Virus record (IMG/VR): IMGVR_UViG_3300047476_000180 | Span: 1 to 41,522 of that record | Source of the DNA: a virus | Strand: one strand, 5' to 3' | Length of the DNA stretch: 41,522 nucleotides | Part shown: positions 25,735 through 33,454 of the stretch, in pieces | Numbering within the stretch: position 1 is the first letter of the stretch | How the letters are laid out: each line of letters opens with the position of its first letter | The notes under the pieces: generated by a model | The model's input: only the letters and a program-made list of their open reading frames with translations | What the model was told of the DNA's origin: nothing | Database searches by the model: none | Program-made: the position numbers and the translations under genes

Positions 25735-26105
25735 TATCGCATCCTGCCTTTTGTTTTGCCACGTTGAGCAATGCCGTCACCGCGCCGGGAAGCAGTTTTA
25801 ATCAACCCACCCCGCGCTTTTGCGACGGGTTCTTCTGCTTCCGGGGGCTCATCAGCCATTGATTCTGTTACTTTGTCCATAACTTTCTGGACAACGTATT
25901 TTTTAGCTTCGCGTTTAGCTGTGCCAACAGGATCAATCATTGCCGACGCAGACCCAGCGGGCATCCCAGTCTGTTCATCCACGCCTTCGGCAATTTTACC
26001 GATCACGTACCCTTTGGGGTCAACAAGCCCAGAAGGCAAGCCCGCCTTTTCTAACTGCTTACCAGCGAGGTACTTAAGCGCAGCAACAACAATAGGGGCT
26101 GGCAT
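25734..26105 (-). CDS. Small protein with C-terminal RGKTK tag (123 aa)
   Basis: The first ~85 residues are a folded-looking helical domain (PIVVAALKYLAGKQLEKAGL, then IGKIAEGVDEQTGMPAG). The C-terminal part is acidic and then basic (PEAEEPVAKARGGLIK) and ends GIAQRGKTKGRMR. It is the first of the four tagged genes in transcription order. Despite the shared tail its main domain is unlike the other three. The ATG at 26105 follows the upstream stop by 3 bases. Function unknown. Confidence 0.78.
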   Translation of the reverse strand: MPAPIVVAALKYLAGKQLEKAGLPSGLVDPKGYVIGKIAEGVDEQTGMPAGSASAMIDPVGTAKREAKKYVVQKVMDKVTESMADEPPEAEEPVAKARGGLIKTASRRGDGIAQRGKTKGRMR

Positions 26106-26108
26106 TGT

Positions 26109-26351
26109 TTACTCCAAATTCCTACGCTCACGGATAGTGTCCAGCTTTTTTTCAAGCTGGTCGAACCGATCAAAGAGTTGTTTCATATCCTGCCTGAATT
26201 CTGCCCGCGTAATGTGATCCCGTGCAATTTCTTCGCGGGTGCGGTTGACGAGAATCCCAAGGCGCTGAATCTCAGCAAACTTGTCTTTAAGGATAAAGCC
26301 CATAATCCCAAGGACTACGCTGAGAACCGCGTTCCAGATCATCATTTCCAT
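26109..26351 (-). CDS. Membrane-anchored coiled-coil protein (80 aa)
   Basis: Residues 5-22 (IWNAVLSVVLGIMGFILK) form one transmembrane helix. The remaining ~58 residues are a charged coiled coil (RAEFRQDMKQLFDRFDQLEK). This layout, one N-terminal anchor plus a long coil, is shared by inner-membrane spanins and some holin-like phage proteins. It is far from the endolysin-holin pair, and no outer-membrane spanin is evident next to it. Spanin-like or virion-membrane roles are both possible. Confidence 0.75.
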   Translation of the reverse strand: MEMMIWNAVLSVVLGIMGFILKDKFAEIQRLGILVNRTREEIARDHITRAEFRQDMKQLFDRFDQLEKKLDTIRERRNLE

Positions 26352-26354
26352 GAC

Positions 26355-26609
26355 TTAACACTTCCATGCCCGCAAACTTTTGTTGATGCGGCTGTTGGGA
26401 TCGTTTGCCGTTTTCTCGCTGGTGAGCTTGGCTTTCATGCCTTTCATCCGGGCACAGAATGAGTCACGGCGAGGACCGCCTTCAGGCTGCGGAGCTTTAA
26501 GCCCCGGCTTGCCCGGATTAGCTTTGTTGTACGACGCACGGCCTTTGGCATTGAGCCCACCGGACTCTGCCTTGCCTTCCTTGCGGGTCCAAGCTGGGGT
26601 TTTTGCCAT
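26355..26609 (-). CDS. DUF6321-like small phage protein (84 aa)
   Basis: The pattern SGGLNAKGRASYNKANPGKP, then LKAPQPEGGPRRDSFCARMK and a final Leu-Arg-Ala-Trp-Lys-Cys, is one I recognise from many environmental phages (DUF6321, from memory). The conserved Cys near residue 52 and the C-terminal Cys may be functional. The protein is strongly basic and probably unstructured in part. No role is established. It sits between an adhesin gene and the basic tag cluster. Confidence 0.83.
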   Translation of the reverse strand: MAKTPAWTRKEGKAESGGLNAKGRASYNKANPGKPGLKAPQPEGGPRRDSFCARMKGMKAKLTSEKTANDPNSRINKSLRAWKC

Positions 26610-26611
26610 GA

Positions 26612-28453
26612 TTAAAACCTAAAGCCAAAGCTCAAGCTAGTGGGTACACCACGATTTATGGCGGATAGGGCTGGAAAGTTCCAGCCAGTATTATTGCCGC
26701 CATTCACGTTACCATAGTACAAAGCAGCAGTCCAGATAGCACCGCCCGTTACAACGCTATCGCTGATAGTTGTGAAGTAAGCGTTTACAAACCCAGTACT
26801 GCACGAAAGCGTATACGTACTACCGGGGACCGTGCTAGCTACAGTGATTCTAGAGGAGTTAAACGCTGAAAAAATAAACGATGTAGCAGTGTGGGTAACA
26901 CCGTTCTTGAACTGTACGGTGCCCGTAACATTTGGGGTCGAACCCAAAGAACAACTGACTTGCCCATTAACAGTTAACGCATCAGCAAAAACAGTTGTCC
27001 CACTTACCGGAGCAATAGAAAGCCCTTTGGGCCAAGTAACTCCAGCGGAGGTAATTGTCTGCGTCGTGCCATAAATAGCGCCAAGTCCAATCAACGCAGC
27101 GCCTGTTCCAGTCAAAGTAATTGCAGAACTAAACGTCACGTTGCCGTAAAACCCCGGAGCGCCTGTCCCAAAAGCAATGGTAGCGGGAAGAGTACGTATT
27201 GCTGTAGTTATGTTGCCAACAGGATTACTCAAATTAAATGTGATTGTTGCGCCTGAATTTAGGCCGGTGTCTTCAATAACCACCGTGTCTTGCGCAAGAG
27301 GATAGTTATTGAGCGCTGGCACACCACCAGATGTCAATGCCCACGCAGTATCTGTCCAGTTCCCACCAGCCGGTAAGTTCCAGTATTTCGTGACCCCAGC
27401 AGTAAACGTAATACCGCTGTTGTTGAGCAAGTTACCAATGCGCGTCCCGGAGACGGGCGCGGCTGCTCCGGTAATTACAATGTCTCTGAAATCAACATCA
27501 GCCAACGCCGCCATCGTTGCGACGTTGAGCGTCGTTTGTGACCTATAGGTAGATGCACGAACCTGCATACGGATAACCGCCGTGTTAGCCGCCCCGAGCG
27601 TCAGTGTGCCGTTAATTGTCTGAGTCTTACCCGATTCAAAAGCACATGAAGGAAAAGAAACTGCGATTTTGCTGGTGTAAGTCAGATTATTAAACGTGTT
27701 GGAGCCGTTGATTGTAACGGACCCACTTGAGGTTGATGTAAACGATACGTTGTAGAACGTCAGGCCCGCACTGTTAACTGTTGGGTTTGCATTTGAATAG
27801 GCGATGGTTGATGTGCCAGCGTTGAAAGTTAGGCTAGTAATTGTCGTGGCAACAAACGCATTTGCACCAGTCAGCGTAACCGTGGAAGACCCAAGGTTAA
27901 TAGTTCTGTCTAAACTTGTATTAGAACCAAGTGATACAGCGGTCAACGCAAAGTTATTTGTATTAATCGTTCCCGCATTTACGGAAAAAGCATTGCAAGT
28001 TAATGCACTACCCAAATTAAAAATCAAACTTCGGTTATATGCCTGTACTGAATTAACAATAGTAACACTACCGACAGTAACCCCGTTTGTGGTCAGGGTC
28101 GCAGAATCTTGAAACGTAAGGATTGTTATACCAGAGTACACAAAATTAACGGCGGGTAGAGTCATGTCGCCGTATAAATACAACCGGCCAGATCCTGCCA
28201 AAGTCATTGTTCGGTCTAGCGCACCACCAACACCGCCCGTGCTAAAACTCTTACAGAATGGTGTGTTGGTCGTTGTAGTGCCACCAATAGTGACCGTGAA
28301 AGGCCCGCCAGTGTCTGAATTGGCATCAAACACTACGTCATCTTCCGGCGTAGGGGCTCCAGCGTTACCCGTCCCGCCAGACGTAGCCGCCCAGTTCTTG
28401 GTGGCGGTCTGATCCCACGTACCAGACCCGCCAACCCAGTAGTACGTCGCCAT
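26612..28453 (-). CDS. Beta-rich adhesin/fibre protein (613 aa)
   Basis: It begins ATYYWVGGSGTWDQTATKNW, a motif I associate with repetitive phage and bacterial surface proteins. Most of the sequence is a long series of Thr/Ser/Asn-rich strands (for example LTFNAGTSTIAYSNANPTVN) of the type that builds beta-helices. A second copy of the start motif appears near residue 365 (WNLPAGGNWTDTAWALTSGG). The ATG directly follows the stop of the 52-residue gene. A host-binding virion appendage is inferred. Confidence 0.82.
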   Translation of the reverse strand: MATYYWVGGSGTWDQTATKNWAATSGGTGNAGAPTPEDDVVFDANSDTGGPFTVTIGGTTTTNTPFCKSFSTGGVGGALDRTMTLAGSGRLYLYGDMTLPAVNFVYSGITILTFQDSATLTTNGVTVGSVTIVNSVQAYNRSLIFNLGSALTCNAFSVNAGTINTNNFALTAVSLGSNTSLDRTINLGSSTVTLTGANAFVATTITSLTFNAGTSTIAYSNANPTVNSAGLTFYNVSFTSTSSGSVTINGSNTFNNLTYTSKIAVSFPSCAFESGKTQTINGTLTLGAANTAVIRMQVRASTYRSQTTLNVATMAALADVDFRDIVITGAAAPVSGTRIGNLLNNSGITFTAGVTKYWNLPAGGNWTDTAWALTSGGVPALNNYPLAQDTVVIEDTGLNSGATITFNLSNPVGNITTAIRTLPATIAFGTGAPGFYGNVTFSSAITLTGTGAALIGLGAIYGTTQTITSAGVTWPKGLSIAPVSGTTVFADALTVNGQVSCSLGSTPNVTGTVQFKNGVTHTATSFIFSAFNSSRITVASTVPGSTYTLSCSTGFVNAYFTTISDSVVTGGAIWTAALYYGNVNGGNNTGWNFPALSAINRGVPTSLSFGFRF

Positions 28454-28612
28454 TTATTCCTCGCTCGGGGCGGTGACAATGGCATACCAAGTATCAAACC
28501 TAGCCTGTTTCATGGCGTCGATCTGCTTCTTGGTGTATTTTTCGTCGTCGGGAAAGACAAGCGCGTCCCGAAAGACAAGCCCATCCTTCTCGATTTCAAA
28601 CTCAATAACCAT
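28454..28612 (-). CDS. Small acidic protein (52 aa)
   Basis: The ATG at 28612 opens a frame (MVIEFEIEKDGLVFRDALVF...) ending at a TAA that directly touches the next gene's ATG. Residues 23-45 contain a short helix (KYTKKQIDAMKQARFDTW). It fits exactly between two genes, two bases after the upstream stop, which supports its being real. Small proteins of this type beside adhesin genes are common; the role (perhaps fibre chaperone) is a guess. Confidence 0.68.
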   Translation of the reverse strand: MVIEFEIEKDGLVFRDALVFPDDEKYTKKQIDAMKQARFDTWYAIVTAPSEE

Positions 28613-28614
28613 GA

Positions 28615-28872
28615 TCAGTAAATACGGACCAAACTAGTCGCAGTCGTGCTGGTCGCCCAAACACGAATAACTTGCACCGGGATGACCGAGCCACCGGGGA
28701 CAGCAGTGAACGTGACAATATCCCCATTAGCCGTGGTGACTTGCACGTTCCCCGCAACACCGACATAGATCACGGATGGATTCGCCAAATTTACACTGTC
28801 ATTTGGCGTGACAACCTCTGCCCCCGCAGGGAACATAGGGAATGTCGGACTGTAATTAGTCTGCTTACCCAT
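28615..28872 (-). CDS. Small beta-rich virion protein (85 aa)
   Basis: The sequence runs through ANPSVIYVGVAGNVQVTTAN, DIVTFTAVPGGSVIPVQVIR and VWATSTTATSLVRIY. It is a strand-rich small protein of a kind I often see beside phage head genes, perhaps a decoration or spike-like subunit. The ribosome site (AGGAG) lies between a stable hairpin (28892-28907) and the ATG. Function inferred from context. Confidence 0.75.
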   Translation of the reverse strand: MGKQTNYSPTFPMFPAGAEVVTPNDSVNLANPSVIYVGVAGNVQVTTANGDIVTFTAVPGGSVIPVQVIRVWATSTTATSLVRIY

Positions 28873-28891
28873 TAACGCACTCCTAAGACAA

Positions 28892-28907
28892 GGGGGCCGT
28901 AGCCCCC
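28892..28907 (-). terminator. UACG-loop hairpin between two virion genes
   Basis: On the minus strand the sequence GGGGGC-TACG-GCCCCC forms a perfect 6-bp stem closed by a stable UNCG tetraloop. Only a weak T tract (TTGTCTT) follows, and the next gene's ribosome site is 10 bases further. It may act as a partial terminator lowering downstream expression, or as a processing or stability element. Confidence 0.6.
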
Positions 28908-28911
28908 GTCA

Positions 28912-29391
28912 TCAGTTCTGGAAGGTGGTGGGGTTCTGCGAACCGTCCGGCGCACGTTGGATGTACACGACAGTCACAATGAACCGGCCCGCACCCAGAG
29001 TGCCCGTACCGACCACATTACGAATCCAGATCGTCGTGTCAGCGGTCGTGGAGGTTTGCCAAGCAAGCTGCGTAGCGGCAGTCGCCGTGCCACGGAAGCG
29101 GCCACCAGCGGTGGTAGCAACACCCGCCATCAGTTGAGCGCCGCCAGAAGCAGTACCCACCGAGATGGTCGTCGTGCCGGTCGTGGCAGCAACCACTTGG
29201 TCAACAACGATGTCGTAAATCTGCGAGCCTTGCGGGATCACAAAGGCAGAAACGTCGTAATTGCCCTGAGCCGTGTTGGTCAGATCACCCGAGTCATAAG
29301 ACTGAGCAACGGTCACAAGGCCCGTATTGCGACCCGGGTTGTAACGCTGGGTGCCAACGCGCACGGGACCAGAGAAAGTAGCGAAACTCAT
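28912..29391 (-). CDS. Probable capsid decoration/virion protein (159 aa)
   Basis: It starts MSFATFSGPVRVGTQRYNPG and is followed by strand-rich sequence (SAFVIPQGSQIYDIVVDQVV, then TTTISVGTASGGAQLMAG). I associate this pattern with small structural proteins coded near capsid genes in environmental phages. A GAGGA ribosome site precedes the ATG. The 81 bases upstream (29392-29472) separate it from the GIY-YIG gene, so it may originally have followed the capsid gene directly. Decoration or head role inferred. Confidence 0.75.
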   Translation of the reverse strand: MSFATFSGPVRVGTQRYNPGRNTGLVTVAQSYDSGDLTNTAQGNYDVSAFVIPQGSQIYDIVVDQVVAATTGTTTISVGTASGGAQLMAGVATTAGGRFRGTATAATQLAWQTSTTADTTIWIRNVVGTGTLGAGRFIVTVVYIQRAPDGSQNPTTFQN

Positions 29392-29472
29392 GGTTTTGTC
29401 CTCAAATTGCGCTTACCGTCCTTGAGGGAGGTCTGCCAAGTCAGTCGGTAAGCTGGTGTCTTGGTTTCGTCT

Positions 29473-30348
29473 TTATATCACGGGTGTTTGGGGAATGCAA
29501 GCGTCTGCGTAGCGAAACACCCAACCTTTTTTTGGGCCTTTGGATAGTGGCTGACCGGACTTGAGGGCGCGGCGCAGCGTAGGCATCAGCAAATTTACAG
29601 CCGCAAGTGTCTCGGTCAGACTTGTAAAATTACACTCGGCACCTTCCGGCGAAACAGCAATAACCGCCTTGCTCATCTTGGCACGGGACTCATCCGTGTG
29701 CTTTCGTCCTTGCCAATGGCTGTAGCTGCCCGCTTCTGCGGCGGCGCGTATCTTTGCCTTACCTTCTTCTGACACCTTCCGCCCGGCAGCTTTTGGTTTG
29801 CCTATCTGGGCGGCGCTTATCTTGGCTTTGGTTTCTGCGCTTCGTTCTTTGCCCGCCCAAGGGGTTACGGGGTTTAGTTTCTTTGCTGCGCTAATCTTGG
29901 CTTTTGTTTCAGCACTGTGTGTTGTGCCAACACGCGGATGATTGTTGTAGTCAGCCGCGTAAAAGTCTTTAAGCTGTTGGGAAATTTGCGCCTTTTGTTC
30001 GTCAGACATTAGCTTGCCAAAGTTGAAATGCGCTTCACCATATACCCCGCGCCAAGGCGCAACAGCGGCCGCGCCAGAGTTGTAGCAGTAAGGCTCCCCA
30101 TGATGCTGCTTCAGCCACCAATCCTCAACCGACTGTAAATTTCCACCATCCGCTACTTCTTCAACTACTTCAAACACAAACTTTGCTTCCCCGTATTTGT
30201 TCCATGCGGCTTGCAAATGTTTGCAGTGGTGTCTGTTGCCGCGCAGTTGCTTACGATGCTCTCGGAACCTCACCTTCTTGTTGGTGGTACTTCCAACGTA
30301 AAACTTGTCGTTGACCAAATTGATGATCTTGTAGATTACCTGTGTCAA
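29473..30348 (-). CDS. GIY-YIG homing endonuclease with NUMOD repeats, TTG start (291 aa)
   Basis: Residues 4-95 form a GIY-YIG domain (VIYKIINLVNDKFYVGSTTN, then RFREHRKQL and LQAAWNKYGEAKF). Four NUMOD3-like DNA-binding helices follow, each of the type HSAETKAKISAAK. The C-terminal ~55 residues look like a NUMOD1-type helix-turn-helix (TSLTETLAAVNLLMPTLRRA). The start codon is TTG with a strong GAGGAG site 6 bases upstream; a later start would remove the first tyrosine motif. It lies just after the capsid terminator. Family firm; target site unknown. Confidence 0.92.
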   Translation of the reverse strand: MTQVIYKIINLVNDKFYVGSTTNKKVRFREHRKQLRGNRHHCKHLQAAWNKYGEAKFVFEVVEEVADGGNLQSVEDWWLKQHHGEPYCYNSGAAAVAPWRGVYGEAHFNFGKLMSDEQKAQISQQLKDFYAADYNNHPRVGTTHSAETKAKISAAKKLNPVTPWAGKERSAETKAKISAAQIGKPKAAGRKVSEEGKAKIRAAAEAGSYSHWQGRKHTDESRAKMSKAVIAVSPEGAECNFTSLTETLAAVNLLMPTLRRALKSGQPLSKGPKKGWVFRYADACIPQTPVI

Positions 30349-30420
30349 AGTCTACTCCTCAACGTTACAAAGCTAAGACCGTAATGTACCGCCGGTACGT
30401 GAGTTTGTCAACAGGCAAAG

Positions 30421-30443
30421 AAAAAGGCCCCCGTAGGGGCCTT
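30421..30443 (-). terminator. Intrinsic terminator after the major capsid gene
   Basis: On the minus strand AAGGCCCC-TACG-GGGGCCTT forms a perfect 8-bp stem with a UACG tetraloop, followed by TTTCTTT. It lies 39 bases past the capsid stop at 30482. This placement would limit read-through from the highly expressed head operon into the endonuclease gene. Confidence 0.88.
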
Positions 30444-30481
30444 CGACCAAGCGTAAGTGCTTGATTCTATTGAGGTTTTCC

Positions 30482-31399
30482 TCAAGTGGAGCCGGGCGAG
30501 CCGAAGATACCCAGCGGGTCCGACACCCCGAAGCTGTACCTCTCTCGGGCCTTGTACCGCATATTGCCCGTATCGAAATCACCGTCCATTGACGTAGACA
30601 TCGGGGTACGAACAAAGTGCTTCAGACCGTTGGGCACATCCGTCGTCAGGAACCAAGCGTTGGTGTCGGTCAGGAAGTGGTTAACGGTGTAACCTTCCGG
30701 GACCGAGCCATTGTTCTTCAGAGCGTTGATGTCGTTGTCGGTCGTGCCAACACGGAGAGAAGTCTCCAGCAGGCGGGTCGCGACGAACATCAGGCTCGGC
30801 GGAACAATCAGCTTACGGGGCTTGGCGGCGATCAGCAGACCACGCTCATCCGTCCACGCAGCGATCTGGATCACAGCCGCTTCAAGGGAGGTTTCGTTCA
30901 GGTCAGTACCCGTCGAAGGACGGTTGCTGTTGGTGCCACCGGACACCAGCGGATGGTCGGTCGCGAACAGAACCTTGCCGTCACCATAGGTCGGGTTGCC
31001 CGAACCAGTGAAGCCTTGGTTAAGAATCGCAGCCGCCTTGATCTGCTTGGTGTAAGCCATGCCACGGGCCAGCGCCTTGGTATAACGAGCCGAGAGGCTG
31101 TCATACAGGTTGTCTTCCATCGCCTCTTCGGTGATGGAGAAACCCATAGCGATGGTTTCGTGCTGGTAACGCGCAGTCCACGCCTCTTGAGCGTTGTCAT
31201 ACGCGATGGCCGCGCCTTCGGTCTTCACCGGGGCCTGACCAAAACCAGAGAGCTTGGTTTCTTCTTCAAAGGAACGCTCCGAGCTTTCCTGCTCGTAGAT
31301 TTCCTTATGCTCTTCGCCGTAGCGCTTGTACTCCAGACCAAACAGGGCGTTAAGACCCGGCAGGAGTTCCTTGAGTAGTTGTGAACGAGAAATTGCCAT
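30482..31399 (-). CDS. Major capsid protein, HK97-fold/Mu gpT-like (305 aa)
   Basis: The sequence GFGQAPVKTEGAAIAYDNAQ, AWTARYQHETIAMGFSITEE and ATDHPLVSGGTNSNRP matches the gpT-like major head protein family as I know it. A strong predicted helix (RYTKALARGMAYTKQIKAAA) corresponds to the spine helix of the fold, and LLIAAKPRKLIVPPSLMFVA to the central strands. No N-terminal prohead peptide is obvious. It lies downstream of scaffold and capsid-associated genes and ends at a strong terminator, as expected for the most abundant virion protein. Confidence 0.92.
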   Translation of the reverse strand: MAISRSQLLKELLPGLNALFGLEYKRYGEEHKEIYEQESSERSFEEETKLSGFGQAPVKTEGAAIAYDNAQEAWTARYQHETIAMGFSITEEAMEDNLYDSLSARYTKALARGMAYTKQIKAAAILNQGFTGSGNPTYGDGKVLFATDHPLVSGGTNSNRPSTGTDLNETSLEAAVIQIAAWTDERGLLIAAKPRKLIVPPSLMFVATRLLETSLRVGTTDNDINALKNNGSVPEGYTVNHFLTDTNAWFLTTDVPNGLKHFVRTPMSTSMDGDFDTGNMRYKARERYSFGVSDPLGIFGSPGST

Positions 31400-31409
31400 G
31401 ATTCACTCC

Positions 31410-32051
31410 TTAGACGCCAAGCGGGTTGACGTAAGAATGGACGCCGTGGTTAAACTTAACCAAGACTTCCGGATACGCATCGCTGGGAGTGATGATGTCC
31501 ACAATACGCATAGCCAGCGTAGTGGTGGAGGCACACGAACCCCAGTTCGACCCGGTGTCCAGAGCGGTGTTCGCCAGACCCGTGGTGGCGCTGCCCGAGA
31601 AACCACTCAGAGCGGCGTTCTGACCGATAGCACCGAGGGCGCCGTTGGTCTTCGAGCCGACAACAGTCGCGGCTTGGATCGAGTAAAGCTGATCCGGATC
31701 GTCACACACGCGGATGTAAACATCGGTGTAGCCAGCGGTGATCGCGTTAGCCGGGAGGGTCTGTGCATACAGCGGCTGGTTAGTAGCCGGATTCACAAAA
31801 CGCACACCGACGCACACGCCCAGAATACCCGCCGTACCGTCCGAAGACGTAGCGGTGTACTTGGGAGCCACGGGGGTAGCCGAGATCGGGGTCGGAACAC
31901 CGTTGGTGTTCATGTAGATGACGGAACCCGTGAAATACGCGGTTGCCACATTGCTGGGCAGACGGAACTCACGAATAACGCCACCGTTGAAGGTCTGGCC
32001 GCCGATAAGTTGAACCGGCTTTAGACCAAAGGGAGAGGCGGTAGCAGCCAT
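31410..32051 (-). CDS. Capsid-associated/decoration protein (213 aa)
   Basis: The N-terminus SPFGLKPVQLIGGQTFNGGV and a central SDGTAGILGVCVGVRFVNP belong to a family I often see directly beside the capsid gene in environmental phages. It is beta-rich with a few Cys residues. Placement between a conserved 149-residue protein and the capsid suggests a decoration or head-surface protein. The stop lies 10 bases before the capsid ATG. Confidence 0.8.
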   Translation of the reverse strand: MAATASPFGLKPVQLIGGQTFNGGVIREFRLPSNVATAYFTGSVIYMNTNGVPTPISATPVAPKYTATSSDGTAGILGVCVGVRFVNPATNQPLYAQTLPANAITAGYTDVYIRVCDDPDQLYSIQAATVVGSKTNGALGAIGQNAALSGFSGSATTGLANTALDTGSNWGSCASTTTLAMRIVDIITPSDAYPEVLVKFNHGVHSYVNPLGV

Positions 32052-32069
32052 TTATAACTCCTTGGTGGA

Positions 32070-32519
32070 TTAAGAACCGCGTCCGAACGTCACCTTGGTT
32101 TGACGCTCCCTGAACAGGGGAGCCCGAGGATCGCTCTCGCGCATGAAGTTGTTGTCAACCGAATTCATCTGCCCATCAGCTTGCTGCTGGTAAAAAGCGT
32201 CGCGCTGTTGTGCAAACTCAATCGGGGTTTTGCAAAGGAGAAGCCCACCAATCTCAATGCTATCCGGGTAGCGGTTTTTGCCGCCGCCCATCAGTTGGAT
32301 TTCGGGATGCTCAGAAGCCTTGACAGGCTCCCATCCTTCGCGCAGCTTGGAGGAAATGTTCATCGGGTCGTCCGTACCCAACGTGCTGACACGAATCCAG
32401 CGGAAGCCGTAACCCGGCTCCGGATCGGGATTAGGGAGAAGCTGCGGAGGCATCCACTGCTTCGGTCGCTCCGCCTTTACGCGGGTATCCTGTTCACGAT
32501 TGATTCGATTCTCAGCCAT
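32070..32519 (-). CDS. Conserved head-module protein (149 aa)
   Basis: A charged protein with PEPGYGFRWIRVSTLGTDDP, KLREGWEPVKASEHPEIQLM and EIGGLLLCKTPIEFAQQRD. I recognise this layout from phages with the same head order (scaffold, this gene, decoration, capsid). It has no membrane segment or enzyme motif. It overlaps the scaffold gene by 8 bases. Function unknown; a minor head or assembly factor is likely. Confidence 0.77.
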   Translation of the reverse strand: MAENRINREQDTRVKAERPKQWMPPQLLPNPDPEPGYGFRWIRVSTLGTDDPMNISSKLREGWEPVKASEHPEIQLMGGGKNRYPDSIEIGGLLLCKTPIEFAQQRDAFYQQQADGQMNSVDNNFMRESDPRAPLFRERQTKVTFGRGS

Positions 32520-33444
32520 TTTGATTCCTCAGTTGTTCAGCAACTTGCTTTGCGTAAAGCTCCAGAGGAACTCCAAGCCGCTTTGCAATTGATACTTGGG
32601 TTTGCGTAAGCACGATTTTACGGGGCGCTGTGCTACGGGTTGCGGATGCCACTACGGTTGACTTCTTCGGCTTTTCTTGAGGGAACGCATCAGGGAAAAG
32701 CTGACGTACACGGGAATTGATCTTCTCGTAGTACTCATCACTCGACGGATCGACACCACCTTCCACAAGTTTCTTGTGAACGGTCAGCGCAACTGCCGTC
32801 ATTTCATCGTCGCTTCCGAACCAAGGATTGGCATTTTGCCAACTCTGGGCCTTCTGATCGACGCGAACTTCGGGCTCGCTAACCGGCCTAGGTGCGGGTT
32901 GTACAACATTTTCTTCCTGTTGTACAGGGGGTTTGAAATTATTTACGCGGTCAAACCGGATTTTTGCGGTTGTAAGGGCTTCCTGAGCTTCAACCAGCTT
33001 ATCGGAATCCCCGGCTTCGTAGGCTTCCTTATATGCCCGCTTGGCGTCTTCCACCTCTGCGCTGACCACTTTCTTGGCCTGTTCCAGCAGCGCGGTTTGA
33101 TTTTGTCCCAGACTGCCTTGGAGTTTCTTGTTCTCCTCCATGACGGTTTGAGCCAACCGCAGGGCTTCTTCCCGTTCACGCAGGGCGGCTTCCTTAGCCC
33201 GACGCTCTTCGTGGTAGCCCTTGGTGAAGTGCTGAATGCGCTTCTTGACGGAGTCGGAGTACTGCTCAAGCTCGTCATCCGTGACTTCAGCGGGCGGCTC
33301 CTTCATGGGAGCCCTGCCCCGGTCCTGCTCCGGAGTATCGTCAACGATCTCGACCTCGACATCTTCCCCGGCGTTTACAGCCGTAGGTTGAACTTCGGTG
33401 TTCTCGTCTGGAAATTTGAACGCTTGCTTCTCGATTTCAGCCAT
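32512..33444 (-). CDS. Scaffolding protein (310 aa)
   Basis: Acidic N-terminus (VEVEIVDDTPEQDRG), then a long coiled coil at about residues 55-180 (HEERRAKEAALREREEALRL, then ALLEQAKKVVSAEVEDAKRA), a Pro-rich linker, and a basic C-terminal helix (SIAKRLGVPLELYAKQVAEQ). This is the usual plan of phage scaffolds, which guide capsid assembly through the basic C-terminus. Position between portal and capsid genes agrees. Confidence 0.87.
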   Translation of the reverse strand: MAEIEKQAFKFPDENTEVQPTAVNAGEDVEVEIVDDTPEQDRGRAPMKEPPAEVTDDELEQYSDSVKKRIQHFTKGYHEERRAKEAALREREEALRLAQTVMEENKKLQGSLGQNQTALLEQAKKVVSAEVEDAKRAYKEAYEAGDSDKLVEAQEALTTAKIRFDRVNNFKPPVQQEENVVQPAPRPVSEPEVRVDQKAQSWQNANPWFGSDDEMTAVALTVHKKLVEGGVDPSSDEYYEKINSRVRQLFPDAFPQEKPKKSTVVASATRSTAPRKIVLTQTQVSIAKRLGVPLELYAKQVAEQLRNQNG

Positions 33445-33454
33445 GAGTTACTCC

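Noticed and set aside
24532-25767. 411-codon open frame on the plus strand
   Set aside because: It runs antisense across three supported basic genes (24046-25734). Its Ala/Ser/Arg-rich composition is a mirror of their GC-rich codons, and it has no recognisable domain.
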